Of a stretch of 64,000 bases of DNA, positions 40,443-51,624 are shown in pieces. Positions within the stretch are counted from its first letter, which is position 1; each line of letters begins with the position of its first letter. The notes below the pieces were generated by a model, which saw only the letters and a program-made list of their open reading frames with translations, had not been told where the DNA came from and ran no database searches. Source of the stretch: Paraburkholderia phenazinium (GTDB lineage Bacteria > Pseudomonadota > Gammaproteobacteria > Burkholderiales > Burkholderiaceae); assembly GCF_900142845.1 (NCBI RefSeq), contig NZ_FSRU01000002.1, positions 2,232,001-2,296,000 on the forward strand, given 5' to 3'. The position numbers and the translations under genes were made by a program.

Positions 40443-41747
40443 ATGAACGAAGCCCTGAGTCAGGCGGTCACGCCGCTGACATTGACCGAGCAGACCTGTT
40501 TCCATGCGCGCGAAGCGCTCGCCGGCCGCCGCAGCGGACCGCGTGTGATGCTGTCGTTTGCCGGGCCGGCGGTGGTCGCTTCGATCGCTTATATGGACCC
40601 CGGCAACTTCGCGACCAACATCCAGGCAGGCGCTGGTTACGGCTATACATTGCTGTGGGTGGTGGCGGTCGCGAATCTCGTCGCCATGCTGTTCCAGTCG
40701 TTGTCGGCGAAGCTCGGATTGGTCACCGGGCGCAATCTCGCCGAACTGTGCCGCGAATCGCTGCCGCACCGCTACGTGTACGCCATGTGTGGCATGAGCG
40801 AGATCGCTGCGATGGCGACGGATCTGGCCGAATTCGTCGGCGGGGCGATCGGCGTCTCGTTGCTGCTGCATCTGCCCATGATGGCGAGCATGCTGGTCAC
40901 CGGCGCCGTCACCTACGGGCTGCTGCAGTTCGAGAGAAAGGGCTTCCGTCCGCTCGAACTGGTGATCGCCGCGCTCGTGGGCGTGATCGGCCTGTCGTAT
41001 CTCGCGGAGTTGCTGATCGCACCGGTACACTGGCCTGCGGTGTTTCTGCATACCGTCAAGCCGAGCATTCCCGACAGCAATGCGCTGACCATTTCCGTGG
41101 GCATCATCGGTGCAACCGTGATGCCGCATGTGCTGTTCTTGCACTCGGGCCTGACGCAAAATCGTGTCACGCCGCGCAACGAACGCGAACGCACCAAGCT
41201 GCTGAAGTTTTCCAACATTGAGGTTGTCGTGGCGCTCGGTGTCGCCGGCCTGATCAACATGGCAATGGTGATCATGGCGTCCAGCGCGTTTCATCACGGC
41301 CACGCGGATATCGCCAGCATCGAGACCGCGTGGCATACCCTCACGCCCCTGCTCGGCAGCGCCGCGGCGTGTCTGTTTCTGGCTGCGCTGATTGCTTCCG
41401 GCATCTCGAGCTCGGTGGTGGGCACCATGGCCGGCCAGATGATCATGCAGGGCTTCGTCGGCTTTCGCATTCCGGTCGGCGTGCGCCGCCTCGTCACCAT
41501 GGCGCCGGCCTTCGCGGTAGTGGCCTGGGGCGTCGATGCAACCCGGGCGCTGGTGTTAAGCCAGGTCGTGCTGAGCATCGCCTTGCCGGTGCCGATGATC
41601 GCGCTGGTATGGTTCACCTCGCGCCGCGATCTGATGGGGACGTACAGGAACCGCCGCCTGACGAACGCCGGCGCGGTGGCCGGCACCTTTGCCGTGCTGG
41701 CGTTGAATGTCGTGCTGTTGCTGCAGACCGCCGGGCTTTCCTTCTAA
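40443..41747 (+). CDS. mntH: NRAMP-family divalent metal transporter
   Basis: 434 residues with 11-12 membrane helices. The TM1 metal-binding motif DPGN is at residues 52-55 (IAYMDPGNFATNIQAG) and the TM6 motif MPH at 227-229 (ATVMPHVLFLHSGL); together these define Mn2+/Fe2+ proton symporters. The conserved loop EIAAMATDLAEFVGGAIG is also present. GGAGA lies 3-7 bp before ATG. The symbol is by family; Mn2+ preference is not proven. Its stop overlaps that of the small ORF on the other strand. Confidence 0.9.
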   Translation: MNEALSQAVTPLTLTEQTCFHAREALAGRRSGPRVMLSFAGPAVVASIAYMDPGNFATNIQAGAGYGYTLLWVVAVANLVAMLFQSLSAKLGLVTGRNLAELCRESLPHRYVYAMCGMSEIAAMATDLAEFVGGAIGVSLLLHLPMMASMLVTGAVTYGLLQFERKGFRPLELVIAALVGVIGLSYLAELLIAPVHWPAVFLHTVKPSIPDSNALTISVGIIGATVMPHVLFLHSGLTQNRVTPRNERERTKLLKFSNIEVVVALGVAGLINMAMVIMASSAFHHGHADIASIETAWHTLTPLLGSAAACLFLAALIASGISSSVVGTMAGQMIMQGFVGFRIPVGVRRLVTMAPAFAVVAWGVDATRALVLSQVVLSIALPVPMIALVWFTSRRDLMGTYRNRRLTNAGAVAGTFAVLALNVVLLLQTAGLSF

Positions 41748-41875
41748 CCCCGCGCCGGATCGTCGAACTCGCCGGTCTCACGCTCGCCCGAATAAAAACG
41801 CACACCCTTGCCCGGCAGAAACACCGCGCTCAGTTGATCGCTGCGCTCGACGTCGCCAAAGGCGCGCATCGTCAT
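41744..41875 (-). pseudogene. Short truncated ORF downstream of the cfa-like gene, 43 residues
   Basis: ATG 41875 lies 5 bp after the cfa-like stop and reads MTMRAFGDVERSDQLSAVFL then PGKGVRFYSGEREVG-like sequence (here ERETGEFDDPARG) before TAG at 41746-41744, inside the mntH stop codon. The sequence looks like a genuine protein interior and not a shadow. It resembles the last part of a small beta-rich domain protein, such as chalcone-isomerase-like proteins often found in these operons, but is much too short for a full domain. I read it as the remnant of the next operon gene, cut at the mntH junction. Confidence 0.45.
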
Positions 41876-41880
41876 CGCAC

Positions 41881-43092
41881 TCAGTCAGCCCGCGCGAGGA
41901 CGAACTGCATCACGTCGGTACGGCCTTCGTCGAAGCCCGCCTCGCAATACGCGAGGTACAGACGCCAGGTGCGCACGAAGGTTTCGTCGAAGCCCTGTGC
42001 GCGGATCGCTTCGAGCTGCGTCTCGAAGGCATGGCGCCAGCGGCGCAGCGTCTCCGCATAGTCGCGGCCGAACGCCAGCGTCACCTCGCCCGCGAGTTTC
42101 GCGCGCTTCGCTACCGCGATGAAGCGTTCCGGACTCGGCAGCATGCCACCCGGGAAAATATATTCGCGGATGAAGTCGCTGGTGGCGCGATAGGCGGCGA
42201 AGTGCGAATCGTCGATCGTGATGGTCTGCACCAGCGCCCGCGCGCCGGGCGCGAGCCGCTCGCGCAGGATGCGAAAGTACGTCGGCCAGAAACGCTCGCC
42301 GACAGCTTCGAACATCTCGATCGAGACGATGCCGTCATACTGGCCGGTCAGCGTGCGGTAGTCGCGCAGTTCGAGCTTGATGCGATCGCCGAGGCGTTGC
42401 TCCTGCACGCGCTGCTGGGCGAATTCGAGCTGCGACAGCGAAATGGTCACGCCATGCACGTGAATGCCCTGACGCGCCGCATGCAGCGCGAAGCCGCCCC
42501 AACCGCAGCCGATCTCGAGGATACGCATGCCGGCGCGCAGGCCGAGCGTATCGATGATGCGCTGATATTTCGCGTGCTGCGCCTCTTCGAGCGAGGCCTC
42601 AAAGCGCCCATCGAACACGGCGCTCGAGTAGGTGAAACCTGGGTCCAGCCAGCGCGCGTAGAACGCGTTGCCGATGTCGTAGTGCGCGTGGATGTTGCGA
42701 CGGCTGCCGGAGCGCGTATTGCGGCGCAGGCGGTGGCGCAAGCCGTACCAGACCTGCGCGAGCCAGCCGCCATAGACGGTGCGTTGCAGGGCGCGTTCGT
42801 TGCGGATCGCCACGCGCAGGAGCGCGGCGAGATCCGGCGTGTCGACCCAGAAGGCGCGCCAGGCGTCGGCAAAACCGATATCGCCCTTACGCAGGATCGC
42901 GCCGCACGCGCGCCAGTCGTGCAACTCCAGACGCGCGCCCGGCGACGCGTGCGGATCGCCGAACACGCGTGGCTGGCCATCGGGCGTGATGAGTACCAGG
43001 TGCCCGACGCGAATCCGCTCGAGCAACGACAAAAACAACCGGCCCGACGCAGGGGCGGATCGAGGTCCGCTCAGGGTCCTGGAAAGCGTCAT
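41881..43092 (-). CDS. Cyclopropane-fatty-acyl-phospholipid synthase-like methyltransferase
   Basis: 403 residues. The SAM-binding motif I is LEIGCGWGGFALHAA at about residues 192-206, with family motifs HYDIGNAFYARWLDPGFTYSSAVF, ISLSQLEFAQQRV, IVSIEMFEAVGERFWPTYF and IREYIFPGGMLPSPE. It methylenates or methylates unsaturated acyl chains of membrane phospholipids using SAM. It overlaps the DUF1365 gene as ATGA at 43089-43092 and follows an FAD oxidoreductase. In that setting the protein is often a modified-fatty-acid enzyme (UfaM-like) and not a housekeeping Cfa. Confidence 0.87.
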   Translation of the reverse strand: MTLSRTLSGPRSAPASGRLFLSLLERIRVGHLVLITPDGQPRVFGDPHASPGARLELHDWRACGAILRKGDIGFADAWRAFWVDTPDLAALLRVAIRNERALQRTVYGGWLAQVWYGLRHRLRRNTRSGSRRNIHAHYDIGNAFYARWLDPGFTYSSAVFDGRFEASLEEAQHAKYQRIIDTLGLRAGMRILEIGCGWGGFALHAARQGIHVHGVTISLSQLEFAQQRVQEQRLGDRIKLELRDYRTLTGQYDGIVSIEMFEAVGERFWPTYFRILRERLAPGARALVQTITIDDSHFAAYRATSDFIREYIFPGGMLPSPERFIAVAKRAKLAGEVTLAFGRDYAETLRRWRHAFETQLEAIRAQGFDETFVRTWRLYLAYCEAGFDEGRTDVMQFVLARAD

Positions 43093-43949
43093 GGCTGAAT
43101 CTCCTCAGTCGGCGAAGGATGACGCGTGGAACCAGGCGGACAACCCGCTCCACGATGACGGATGAGGGCCTCGGCAAGGCGGCCCGGCGCAGGATGTTTG
43201 CCGTAGAAAGGGACTTTCTTCAGAAACAGCCGCAGCGCTTGCCAGTGAATGCGGACGACCACGCCGAGCGTCAGCAACGGTTGGCGCGCCAACGCACCGA
43301 GCGCCGCCGCGCGCGTCAACGGACGCAAGCGGCCGCCGAGCACCGTGCGGATCAGCAGGCCGTCGGCATCGTGATAGTCAATCGCCACGGATGACGTGCT
43401 GTGCGTCTCGCGCACGCGGAAGCGATAGCCGCCTTCGACCTGGCAGAACGGCGACACGTGCAGTACCTTGCGGCAGGTCAGTTCGGTAGACGCGTCGATC
43501 GGCGCGCCGTTGGGAGCGCTCAACAGATAGCTGTGGCGTGCGCCGAACGTGTTGCGCACCTCGGCCAGCAGCGCGCGCAACGCGCCGTCGCGATCGTGGC
43601 AAAACCAGAAGCTGACCGGATTGAAGGCGTAGCCGAACACGCGAGGAAAGGCCTGCAACCAGATCTCGCCGTCAGCGGGCAAGCCTGCCGCGGTTAGTTG
43701 CGTGCGCATCCATGTGTCGAGATCGCTGCCGTCGCATGGACCGTGGTCGCGCGCGAACAGACTGAGCGGTCTCCAGCGATTGATGCCGAACCATCCGCTA
43801 TCGAGCGTAGCAAGGCGCGCGAGATTGCAGCGCACGTAGAACACCGGATAGGCGAAGCGGTGATGCCGTGGCCGCAGCCGCTCGTGCATCACCTGGCCGA
43901 TCATCAGCCATGCGGCGCTATCGCGCGGCTCCGTCGGCGCGCGGTTCAT
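43089..43949 (-). CDS. DUF1365 family protein
   Basis: 286 residues. Family marks are RPRHHRFAYPVFYVRCNLARL near the start, FPRVFGYAFNPVSFWFCHDRDGALRALLAEVRNTFGARHSY in the middle and KVLHVSPFCQVEGGYRFRV. No reaction is known. DUF1365 genes almost always sit between an FAD-dependent amine-oxidase-like gene and a Cfa-like gene, as here, so a role in fatty-acyl chain modification is inferred. It overlaps both neighbours by 4 bp (ATGA at 43946-43949 and 43089-43092). Confidence 0.88.
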   Translation of the reverse strand: MNRAPTEPRDSAAWLMIGQVMHERLRPRHHRFAYPVFYVRCNLARLATLDSGWFGINRWRPLSLFARDHGPCDGSDLDTWMRTQLTAAGLPADGEIWLQAFPRVFGYAFNPVSFWFCHDRDGALRALLAEVRNTFGARHSYLLSAPNGAPIDASTELTCRKVLHVSPFCQVEGGYRFRVRETHSTSSVAIDYHDADGLLIRTVLGGRLRPLTRAAALGALARQPLLTLGVVVRIHWQALRLFLKKVPFYGKHPAPGRLAEALIRHRGAGCPPGSTRHPSPTEEIQP

Positions 43950-45244
43950 AGCCTGGCCCACGCCGGCAGCGCGTCGAAATCGGCGGCGATGCGCAGCGCC
44001 GATTTCAGGCCGTCCTCATGGAAACCGTAGCCGGTCCAGGCACCCGCAAACCACGTATGACGGCGGCCCTGCAGCGGCGGCAGGCGGCGCTGGGCATCGA
44101 TGGCGGCCAGATCGAACAGCGGATGGTCGTAGACGAAGCGGCGCAACTCGGTGCCCGGCGACGGCTCGGCAACCGGATTCAGCGTGACGACCACCGGCGT
44201 GTCGAACGGCAGCGGCTGCAACTGGTTGACCAGATAGCTGACGCAGACCGGGCGCGTGCCGTCGCGATGACGGCCACCCAGGTAATTCCAGGCCGACCAG
44301 ACCCGGCGGCGGCGCGGCAACAGAGTCGTGTCCGTATGCAGCACCGCGACGTTCGGCTGGTAGCGCACGGCGCGCAGCACGCTGCGCTCGGCATCGTCCG
44401 CGTCGTCGAGCAGGGCCAGCGTGTCGGGCGCGTGGGTGGCCAGCACCAGCGCGTCGAAGCGCTGCGGACCGCGATCGGTCAAGACGTCGACGCCATCCGC
44501 GTCGCGCCGCACGCCGCGTACCGGCGTCTCGATGCGCACGTCGTCGAGCTTGCGAACGATCTGCCGCACGTACTCGCGCCCGCCCCCCGCCACCGTCTTC
44601 CATTGCGGACGGCGATTGACCTGCAGCAGCGCGTGGTTCTGGCAGAAGCGCAGAAACGTGGTGGCGGGAAAGCTCAGAACGTCGGCGGTGGCGCTCGACC
44701 AGATCGCGGCGGCCATCGGCAGCAGGTAGTGCTGCTGGAACGCGCCGCCGTAGCCGCCTGCCGTCAACAGGTCGCCCATCGACGCGCCGCTTTGCACCGC
44801 CGCGACCAGATTGCGCTCGGCGCTGCCGTTAAAACGCAGGATGTCGCGCAGCATGCCAATGAAGCTCGGCGAGAACATGTTGCTGCGTTGGGCGAAGACC
44901 GTGTTGAGATTCGTGCCCGCCCATTCGAGGCGGCCTTCGTCGAGCGAGACTGAGAACGTCATCTCGCTCGGGTGAGATTGCACGCCCAGTTCGGCGAACA
45001 GCGCGATCAGGTTCGGATAGGTGCGATCGTTGAAGACGAGGAAGCCGGTATCGACCGGATGCGTGTGACCTTCGAGCGTCACGTCGACCGTGTTGGTGTG
45101 GCCGCCTGGGTAAGAACCGGCCTCGAAGAGCGTCACCTGATTGTGCTTCGACAGCAGGTAGGCGCTCGCCAGTCCCGAGATGCCGGCGCCGACGACAGCG
45201 ATTCGTTGACCGCGTGGCTGGGAGTTCGAAGCGGACTGACTCAT
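43946..45244 (-). CDS. FAD-dependent oxidoreductase (amine-oxidase-like), first gene of fatty-acid modification operon
   Basis: 432 residues. The N-terminal FAD-binding Rossmann motif is RIAVVGAGISGLASAYLLSKH, followed by the phosphate-binding segment EAGSYPGGHTNTVDV. The C-terminal FAD contact is WFAGAWTGYGFHEDGLKSAL. This is the NAD(P)-binding/amine-oxidase family that pairs with DUF1365 and Cfa-like genes; in alphaproteobacteria a relative (UfaD) acts in furan fatty acid formation. GGAGAC precedes ATG 45244. The open frame extends 64 codons further upstream without family similarity. It is translationally coupled to DUF1365. Confidence 0.87.
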   Translation of the reverse strand: MSQSASNSQPRGQRIAVVGAGISGLASAYLLSKHNQVTLFEAGSYPGGHTNTVDVTLEGHTHPVDTGFLVFNDRTYPNLIALFAELGVQSHPSEMTFSVSLDEGRLEWAGTNLNTVFAQRSNMFSPSFIGMLRDILRFNGSAERNLVAAVQSGASMGDLLTAGGYGGAFQQHYLLPMAAAIWSSATADVLSFPATTFLRFCQNHALLQVNRRPQWKTVAGGGREYVRQIVRKLDDVRIETPVRGVRRDADGVDVLTDRGPQRFDALVLATHAPDTLALLDDADDAERSVLRAVRYQPNVAVLHTDTTLLPRRRRVWSAWNYLGGRHRDGTRPVCVSYLVNQLQPLPFDTPVVVTLNPVAEPSPGTELRRFVYDHPLFDLAAIDAQRRLPPLQGRRHTWFAGAWTGYGFHEDGLKSALRIAADFDALPAWARL

Positions 45245-45474
45245 GGCTAGGTCTCCGGCATGAAACGGGCGCTTATGGGAGTAGGAAACGACTGGGTGTG
45301 TGCGCCCATGATCGAAATACGCAGCAGGTGCGGGATCGGATGCAGGCGGTGTGACGATTGAGGTGGGATGGTGTCCAGGCTGGCGCCGGGGCGACACGAA
45401 GTCTGGAAGATGCAAGCAGGCCAGGCGGCTGGGCATAATTGCCCGCTGGGAGACGAAACAACGAGGCGGAGAAC

Positions 45475-46404
45475 GTGCGCAAGCTGTGTGAAAGGCGGCA
45501 GTCCCGATGGGTAGCAGCGGGCGGGTGGACGGCGCTCAGGTTGCTGGCTGCCGCGGTGCTTGTCGTGAGTGGGGTTGGACACGCGTTCGCCGCGCCGATC
45601 GCCCCCGGCGATGCGCAACAGATAGCCTCCGTGGACGGAGTCGAGTTGCCGGTGTTTACCTACCGGCCGAGCGGCTGCGAGCCGCGGCTGTTGCTACTGG
45701 TGTTTCATGGCGTCGGACGCGACGGCGGCCCCTACCGCGATCACGCCCGGCCGCTCGCCGACCGCGTCTGCGCGATCGTGGTGGCGCCGCAGTTCGATCG
45801 CAAGCGGTTTCCGCGCGACGAGTATCAGTACGGTGGCGTCACGTCTGCGGCGTCGGCTGCGGGTTCTTCGCTGGCGCGACGGACTGTGGATCTGATACCG
45901 GCGCTGGTGAGCTGGGCGCAGGATGCCGCAGGGCAAGCCGGCATGCCGTACGTCCTGCTCGGACATTCGGCCGGCGCGCAGTTTGTGGACCGCGTGGCGG
46001 CGTATGCGCCTGTGCCCGCTGTGCGTGTCGTGATTGCTAACCCGTCCACATGGGTATTACCCGATACGGCGACGGCGGTGCCGTTCGGATTCGGCGGACC
46101 TGGAACCGATGAGGTCGCACAGAAAGCGTTACGCGCTTATCTGGCGGAGCCGCTGACCGTGCTGCTCGGACAGGAGGACACCCGCAAGCGCTGGCTCGCG
46201 CAAGGACCGCAGGCGGAGGCTCAAGGGGATAACCGCTATGTCCGTGGGACAAGAGCGTTTCACGCGGCCGAGGAGCTCGCGAAACGCAACGGTTGGGTGT
46301 TCGGATGGAAGCTGATCGAGGTGCCCGGGGTTGGGCACGACGCCGCGGCGATGTTCGGGTCGCCGCAGGCGGTGGAGGCGTTGGGTCTGGGCGGTGGGCG
46401 CTAA
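45475..46404 (+). CDS. Exported alpha/beta-hydrolase-like protein
   Basis: About 309 residues from GTG 45475 with GGAG close upstream. The signal peptide has a long basic n-region and the core WTALRLLAAAVLVVSGVGHAFA. The body has alpha/beta hydrolase features: LLLLVFHGVGRDGGPYRDHA (oxyanion-hole HG), the nucleophile elbow LLGHSAGAQFVDRV (GHSAG) and a late PGVGHDAAAMFGSP with the catalytic His. It is a periplasmic esterase or lipase-like enzyme of unknown substrate. The first 12 codons of the longer frame (TTG) have no support. CATAAT at 45434-45439 may be its -10 box. It is divergent from the FAD operon. Confidence 0.78.
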   Translation: MRKLCERRQSRWVAAGGWTALRLLAAAVLVVSGVGHAFAAPIAPGDAQQIASVDGVELPVFTYRPSGCEPRLLLLVFHGVGRDGGPYRDHARPLADRVCAIVVAPQFDRKRFPRDEYQYGGVTSAASAAGSSLARRTVDLIPALVSWAQDAAGQAGMPYVLLGHSAGAQFVDRVAAYAPVPAVRVVIANPSTWVLPDTATAVPFGFGGPGTDEVAQKALRAYLAEPLTVLLGQEDTRKRWLAQGPQAEAQGDNRYVRGTRAFHAAEELAKRNGWVFGWKLIEVPGVGHDAAAMFGSPQAVEALGLGGGR

Positions 46405-46411
46405 CTGGGCG

Positions 46412-46630
46412 CTAGTCCCACATGTTCCGGAATGCGACGGCCACGATCACCGGCACGCACAGGACCAGCGGAATGGCGAAATACGGCACTTCGAGATCGA
46501 CGTAGTAGCTGTAGACCAGCCAGCCTACGCCCGCGCCAAGCGTTGCGATAGCGACCAGCCACGTCAGGATGGTCAGCGTGCGCTTTGACGGTTGCTTGCG
46601 CGGCCGCTGATCTGTAGGAGGGGTTTTCAT
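46412..46630 (-). CDS. Small inner-membrane protein, 72 residues
   Basis: A basic N-terminus (MKTPPTDQRPRKQPSKR) is followed by two hydrophobic helices (LTILTWLVAIATLGAGVGWLVY and YFAIPLVLCVPVIVAVAF) and a short tail NMWD. It is predicted as a two-helix membrane protein with no recognised family. Composition is natural and the opposite strand gives only short frames. The ribosome binding site is weak. Its stop is 7 bp from the hydrolase stop, convergent. Confidence 0.6.
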   Translation of the reverse strand: MKTPPTDQRPRKQPSKRTLTILTWLVAIATLGAGVGWLVYSYYVDLEVPYFAIPLVLCVPVIVAVAFRNMWD

Positions 46631-46862
46631 CGCAGCACCAGAGTTTTTTGTGGTGGGTTACTGAAGCCCTAATTTTACTCCGGTGGTGGAGCGATGAGCA
46701 GATAGCGGCCGAGGGGGACGAAAAGGTGCCTGATGCGCGAATTTGACGACGTAATTAGTCATGCTTAGGGAAACTTCGGAAGTTAGGCCCGGGCAAATTC
46801 GAATTTTGTCGCCGCGGCCCGAACGCTCCCTTTTGATAGCCGGATCGTCAGTCGAAAAACAA
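46631..46862. other. Intergenic region left of tRNA-Ser(CGA)
   Basis: No gene supported. It is more AT-rich than its flanks and should contain the promoter of the 72-residue membrane protein. Confidence 0.3.
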
Positions 46863-46894
46863 AAAACCCCGCAGAACTTCTTCTGCGGGGTTTT
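46863..46894. terminator. Strong bidirectional terminator
   Basis: Perfect 14-bp stem AAAACCCCGCAGAA with its complement, 4-nt loop, and T-runs on both strands. It lies 10 bp beyond the 3' end of the leftward tRNA-Ser. Confidence 0.93.
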
Positions 46895-46903
46895 TCAGAA
46901 TCT

Positions 46904-46994
<91 letters not shown>

Positions 46995-47144
46995 GGGATA
47001 CTGCCTTGTCACTGCCTCTCCGGCATTGGTCGGCTACCGGAGAAGCGAAGATTATAGAACGTTTTTTGAATTTTACAAGCCCTCGTTCGAACAAATTTCG
47101 AGGCCCGGAAAACTCGCATGCCCTGGACCGGGGCGAGGCGCCGT

Positions 47145-49825
<2,681 letters not shown>

Positions 49826-50009
49826 GGTGTTTTGTGGATAATCTCGGCTTTCCGGGCATGGCTCGGCAACATGACGCGAACCGGCACGATGCGCGCCCGG
49901 CCAGCGAAAGAGCCGGCGCGCAGTCTGCGGCCCGGTCCTGCATTATGACAGTGAGCGCGCCGGGACGAGCCGGGCGCGTGTGCGGACGACAAAACAGGGA
50001 CAACACCAG

Positions 50010-51326
50010 ATGGCACAAGATCCACTCGCCGGCGACGCCGGTTCCACCTACGCGCCGCTCACGCCGGTGCCCGACGCGCGCCGCGCGTTTCGCACCGGCG
50101 ACGCCTTCGCGCTGTGGTTCTCGCTCGGCATCGGCCTGCTGGTCGCCCAGGCGGGCGCGCTGCTGGTGCCGGGCCTGTCGCTGCCGCATGCGCTGGCGGC
50201 CATCGGCATCGGCAGCGTGATCGGCGTCGTGCTGCTCGCGCTGGCCGGCGTGATCGGCACGGATACGGGGCTCGCGGCCATGTCGTCGTTGCGCCCCACG
50301 CTCGGTGTACGCGGCGCCTCCGTGCCGGCGGTGCTCAATGCCGTGCAACTGGTCGGCTGGGGCTCGTTCGAAGTGATCGTGATGCGCGATTCCGCCGACG
50401 CGCTCGCCAAGCAGGCGTTCGGCCTGTCGATTCCGCTCGTCTGGACGATCGTCTTCGGCCTGCTGGCGACGCTGCTCGCGATCAGCGGCCCACTGTCGTT
50501 CGTGCGCCGCTTCCTGCGGAGCTGGGGCATCTGGCTGCTGCTGGCAGGCGCAGCGTGGCTGTCGTGGAACCTGCTGGCGCGGCACGATCTGGCCGCGTTG
50601 ATGCGCAAACCCGGCACCGGCGACATGTCGTTCGGCGGCGCGATCGATCTGGTGGTCGCGATGCCGTTGTCGTGGCTGCCGCTGATTGCCGACTACACGC
50701 GCTTCGGCCGCCGCGCCGGCGAGTCGTTCCGCGGCACGCTGCTCGGCTATGGCATCGCCAATATCTGGTTCTACGCGCTCGGCGCGATCTACGGGCTCGC
50801 CGCCGGCGGTGGCGATGCGCTCCTGACCGGCGCGCTTGCGCAAGCGGGCGGCGGCTTCGCGCTGCTGCTGATCCTGATCGACGAGGTCGACAACGCCTTC
50901 GCCGATATCCATTCCGCAGCGGTCTCGACCGGCACGTTCTGGACGCGGGCAACGGTGCCGATGCTGTCGGCGGCATTCGGTGCGCTGTGCACGGCGATCG
51001 CCCTGCTCGTGCCGATGGCGAAGTATCAAAACTTCCTGCTCCTGATCGGCTCCGTGTTCGCACCGCTGTTCGGCGTCGTGCTGGTGGATCATTTCATCTT
51101 GCGCAAGCGCCGCATCGAAGCGGCCGCCCTCGCCGACCTGCAAGGCCGTTATGGCTTTTCGGGCGGCTGGCATCTGAGCGCCTTCGTCTCATGGGCAATC
51201 GGGATCGTCGCCTATCAGGCCATCAATCAATGGCTGCCGAACCTCGGCGCGACGCTTCCCGCGCTGGCAATCGGCGCCCTCTGCTATTTCGTCATGGTGT
51301 CGGCGCGCAAGACCGCCTACGCCTGA
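50010..51326 (+). CDS. Purine/cytosine permease family transporter (CodB/CytX-like)
   Basis: 438 residues, about 12 membrane helices of the NCS1 family. TM1 is FALWFSLGIGLLVAQAGALLVPGLSLP. The family motif region is AAMSSLRPTLGVRGASVPAVLNAVQLVGWGSFEVIVM, and MPLSWLPLIADYTRFGRR in the middle is typical of CytX/CodB. It imports a nucleobase or pyrimidine-like compound with H+ or Na+. CytX relatives carry hydroxymethylpyrimidine, but no thiamine riboswitch is visible upstream, so the substrate is open. ATG 50010 is chosen; GTG 49980 adds ten residues. It is the first gene of the insert between rarA and lolA. Confidence 0.82.
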   Translation: MAQDPLAGDAGSTYAPLTPVPDARRAFRTGDAFALWFSLGIGLLVAQAGALLVPGLSLPHALAAIGIGSVIGVVLLALAGVIGTDTGLAAMSSLRPTLGVRGASVPAVLNAVQLVGWGSFEVIVMRDSADALAKQAFGLSIPLVWTIVFGLLATLLAISGPLSFVRRFLRSWGIWLLLAGAAWLSWNLLARHDLAALMRKPGTGDMSFGGAIDLVVAMPLSWLPLIADYTRFGRRAGESFRGTLLGYGIANIWFYALGAIYGLAAGGGDALLTGALAQAGGGFALLLILIDEVDNAFADIHSAAVSTGTFWTRATVPMLSAAFGALCTAIALLVPMAKYQNFLLLIGSVFAPLFGVVLVDHFILRKRRIEAAALADLQGRYGFSGGWHLSAFVSWAIGIVAYQAINQWLPNLGATLPALAIGALCYFVMVSARKTAYA

Positions 51327-51576
51327 ACAAACACGCCCGGGCGGCCCGTGCAACGCGGGCCGTTTGGCCGATTCTTCCGCGCGCCGCATTCGCCTCATCG
51401 CGCGCCTGCATCCCTGATATTCCATTCGTCCTATGACTTCTGGTGAGGGTGCGCAACGGCTCCCAGCGTGATGTAGTTGCTATCTGGCACGCCCGTTTGC
51501 GAGATAGATTCCCTCCCATTCTCCGACTTCCGAAAACGAATCTCTGACGCATTTCGAGCGTGCCTCCATCGCATCA
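51327..51576. other. Intergenic region between the permease and the HTH cassette
   Basis: 250 bp without a supported gene. The permease end is not followed by a clear intrinsic terminator. AT content rises towards the cassette promoter. Confidence 0.3.
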
Positions 51577-51594
51577 GGTTGTCACTTGACAACC
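51577..51594. promoter_or_regulatory. 18-bp palindromic operator overlapping the -35 box
   Basis: Perfect arms GGTTGTCA and TGACAACC separated by CT. The -35 TTGACA (51586-51591) lies inside it, so protein bound here would block RNA polymerase. The natural candidate ligand is the HTH protein encoded second in the cassette. Confidence 0.7.
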
Positions 51595-51614
51595 ACGATT
51601 CACCCACTTAAGAT
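51586..51614 (+). promoter_or_regulatory. Consensus sigma70 promoter of the two-gene cassette
   Basis: TTGACA (51586-51591), a 17-bp spacer, TAAGAT (51609-51614). The expected start point, about 51621, is only a few bases before ATG 51625, so the mRNA would be nearly leaderless. Confidence 0.75.
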
Positions 51615-51624
51615 GAGGCTATTG

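Noticed and set aside
49826..50009. Possible thiamine riboswitch ahead of the CytX-like permease
   Set aside because: No CTGAGA-type THI box core or second-arm consensus is present.
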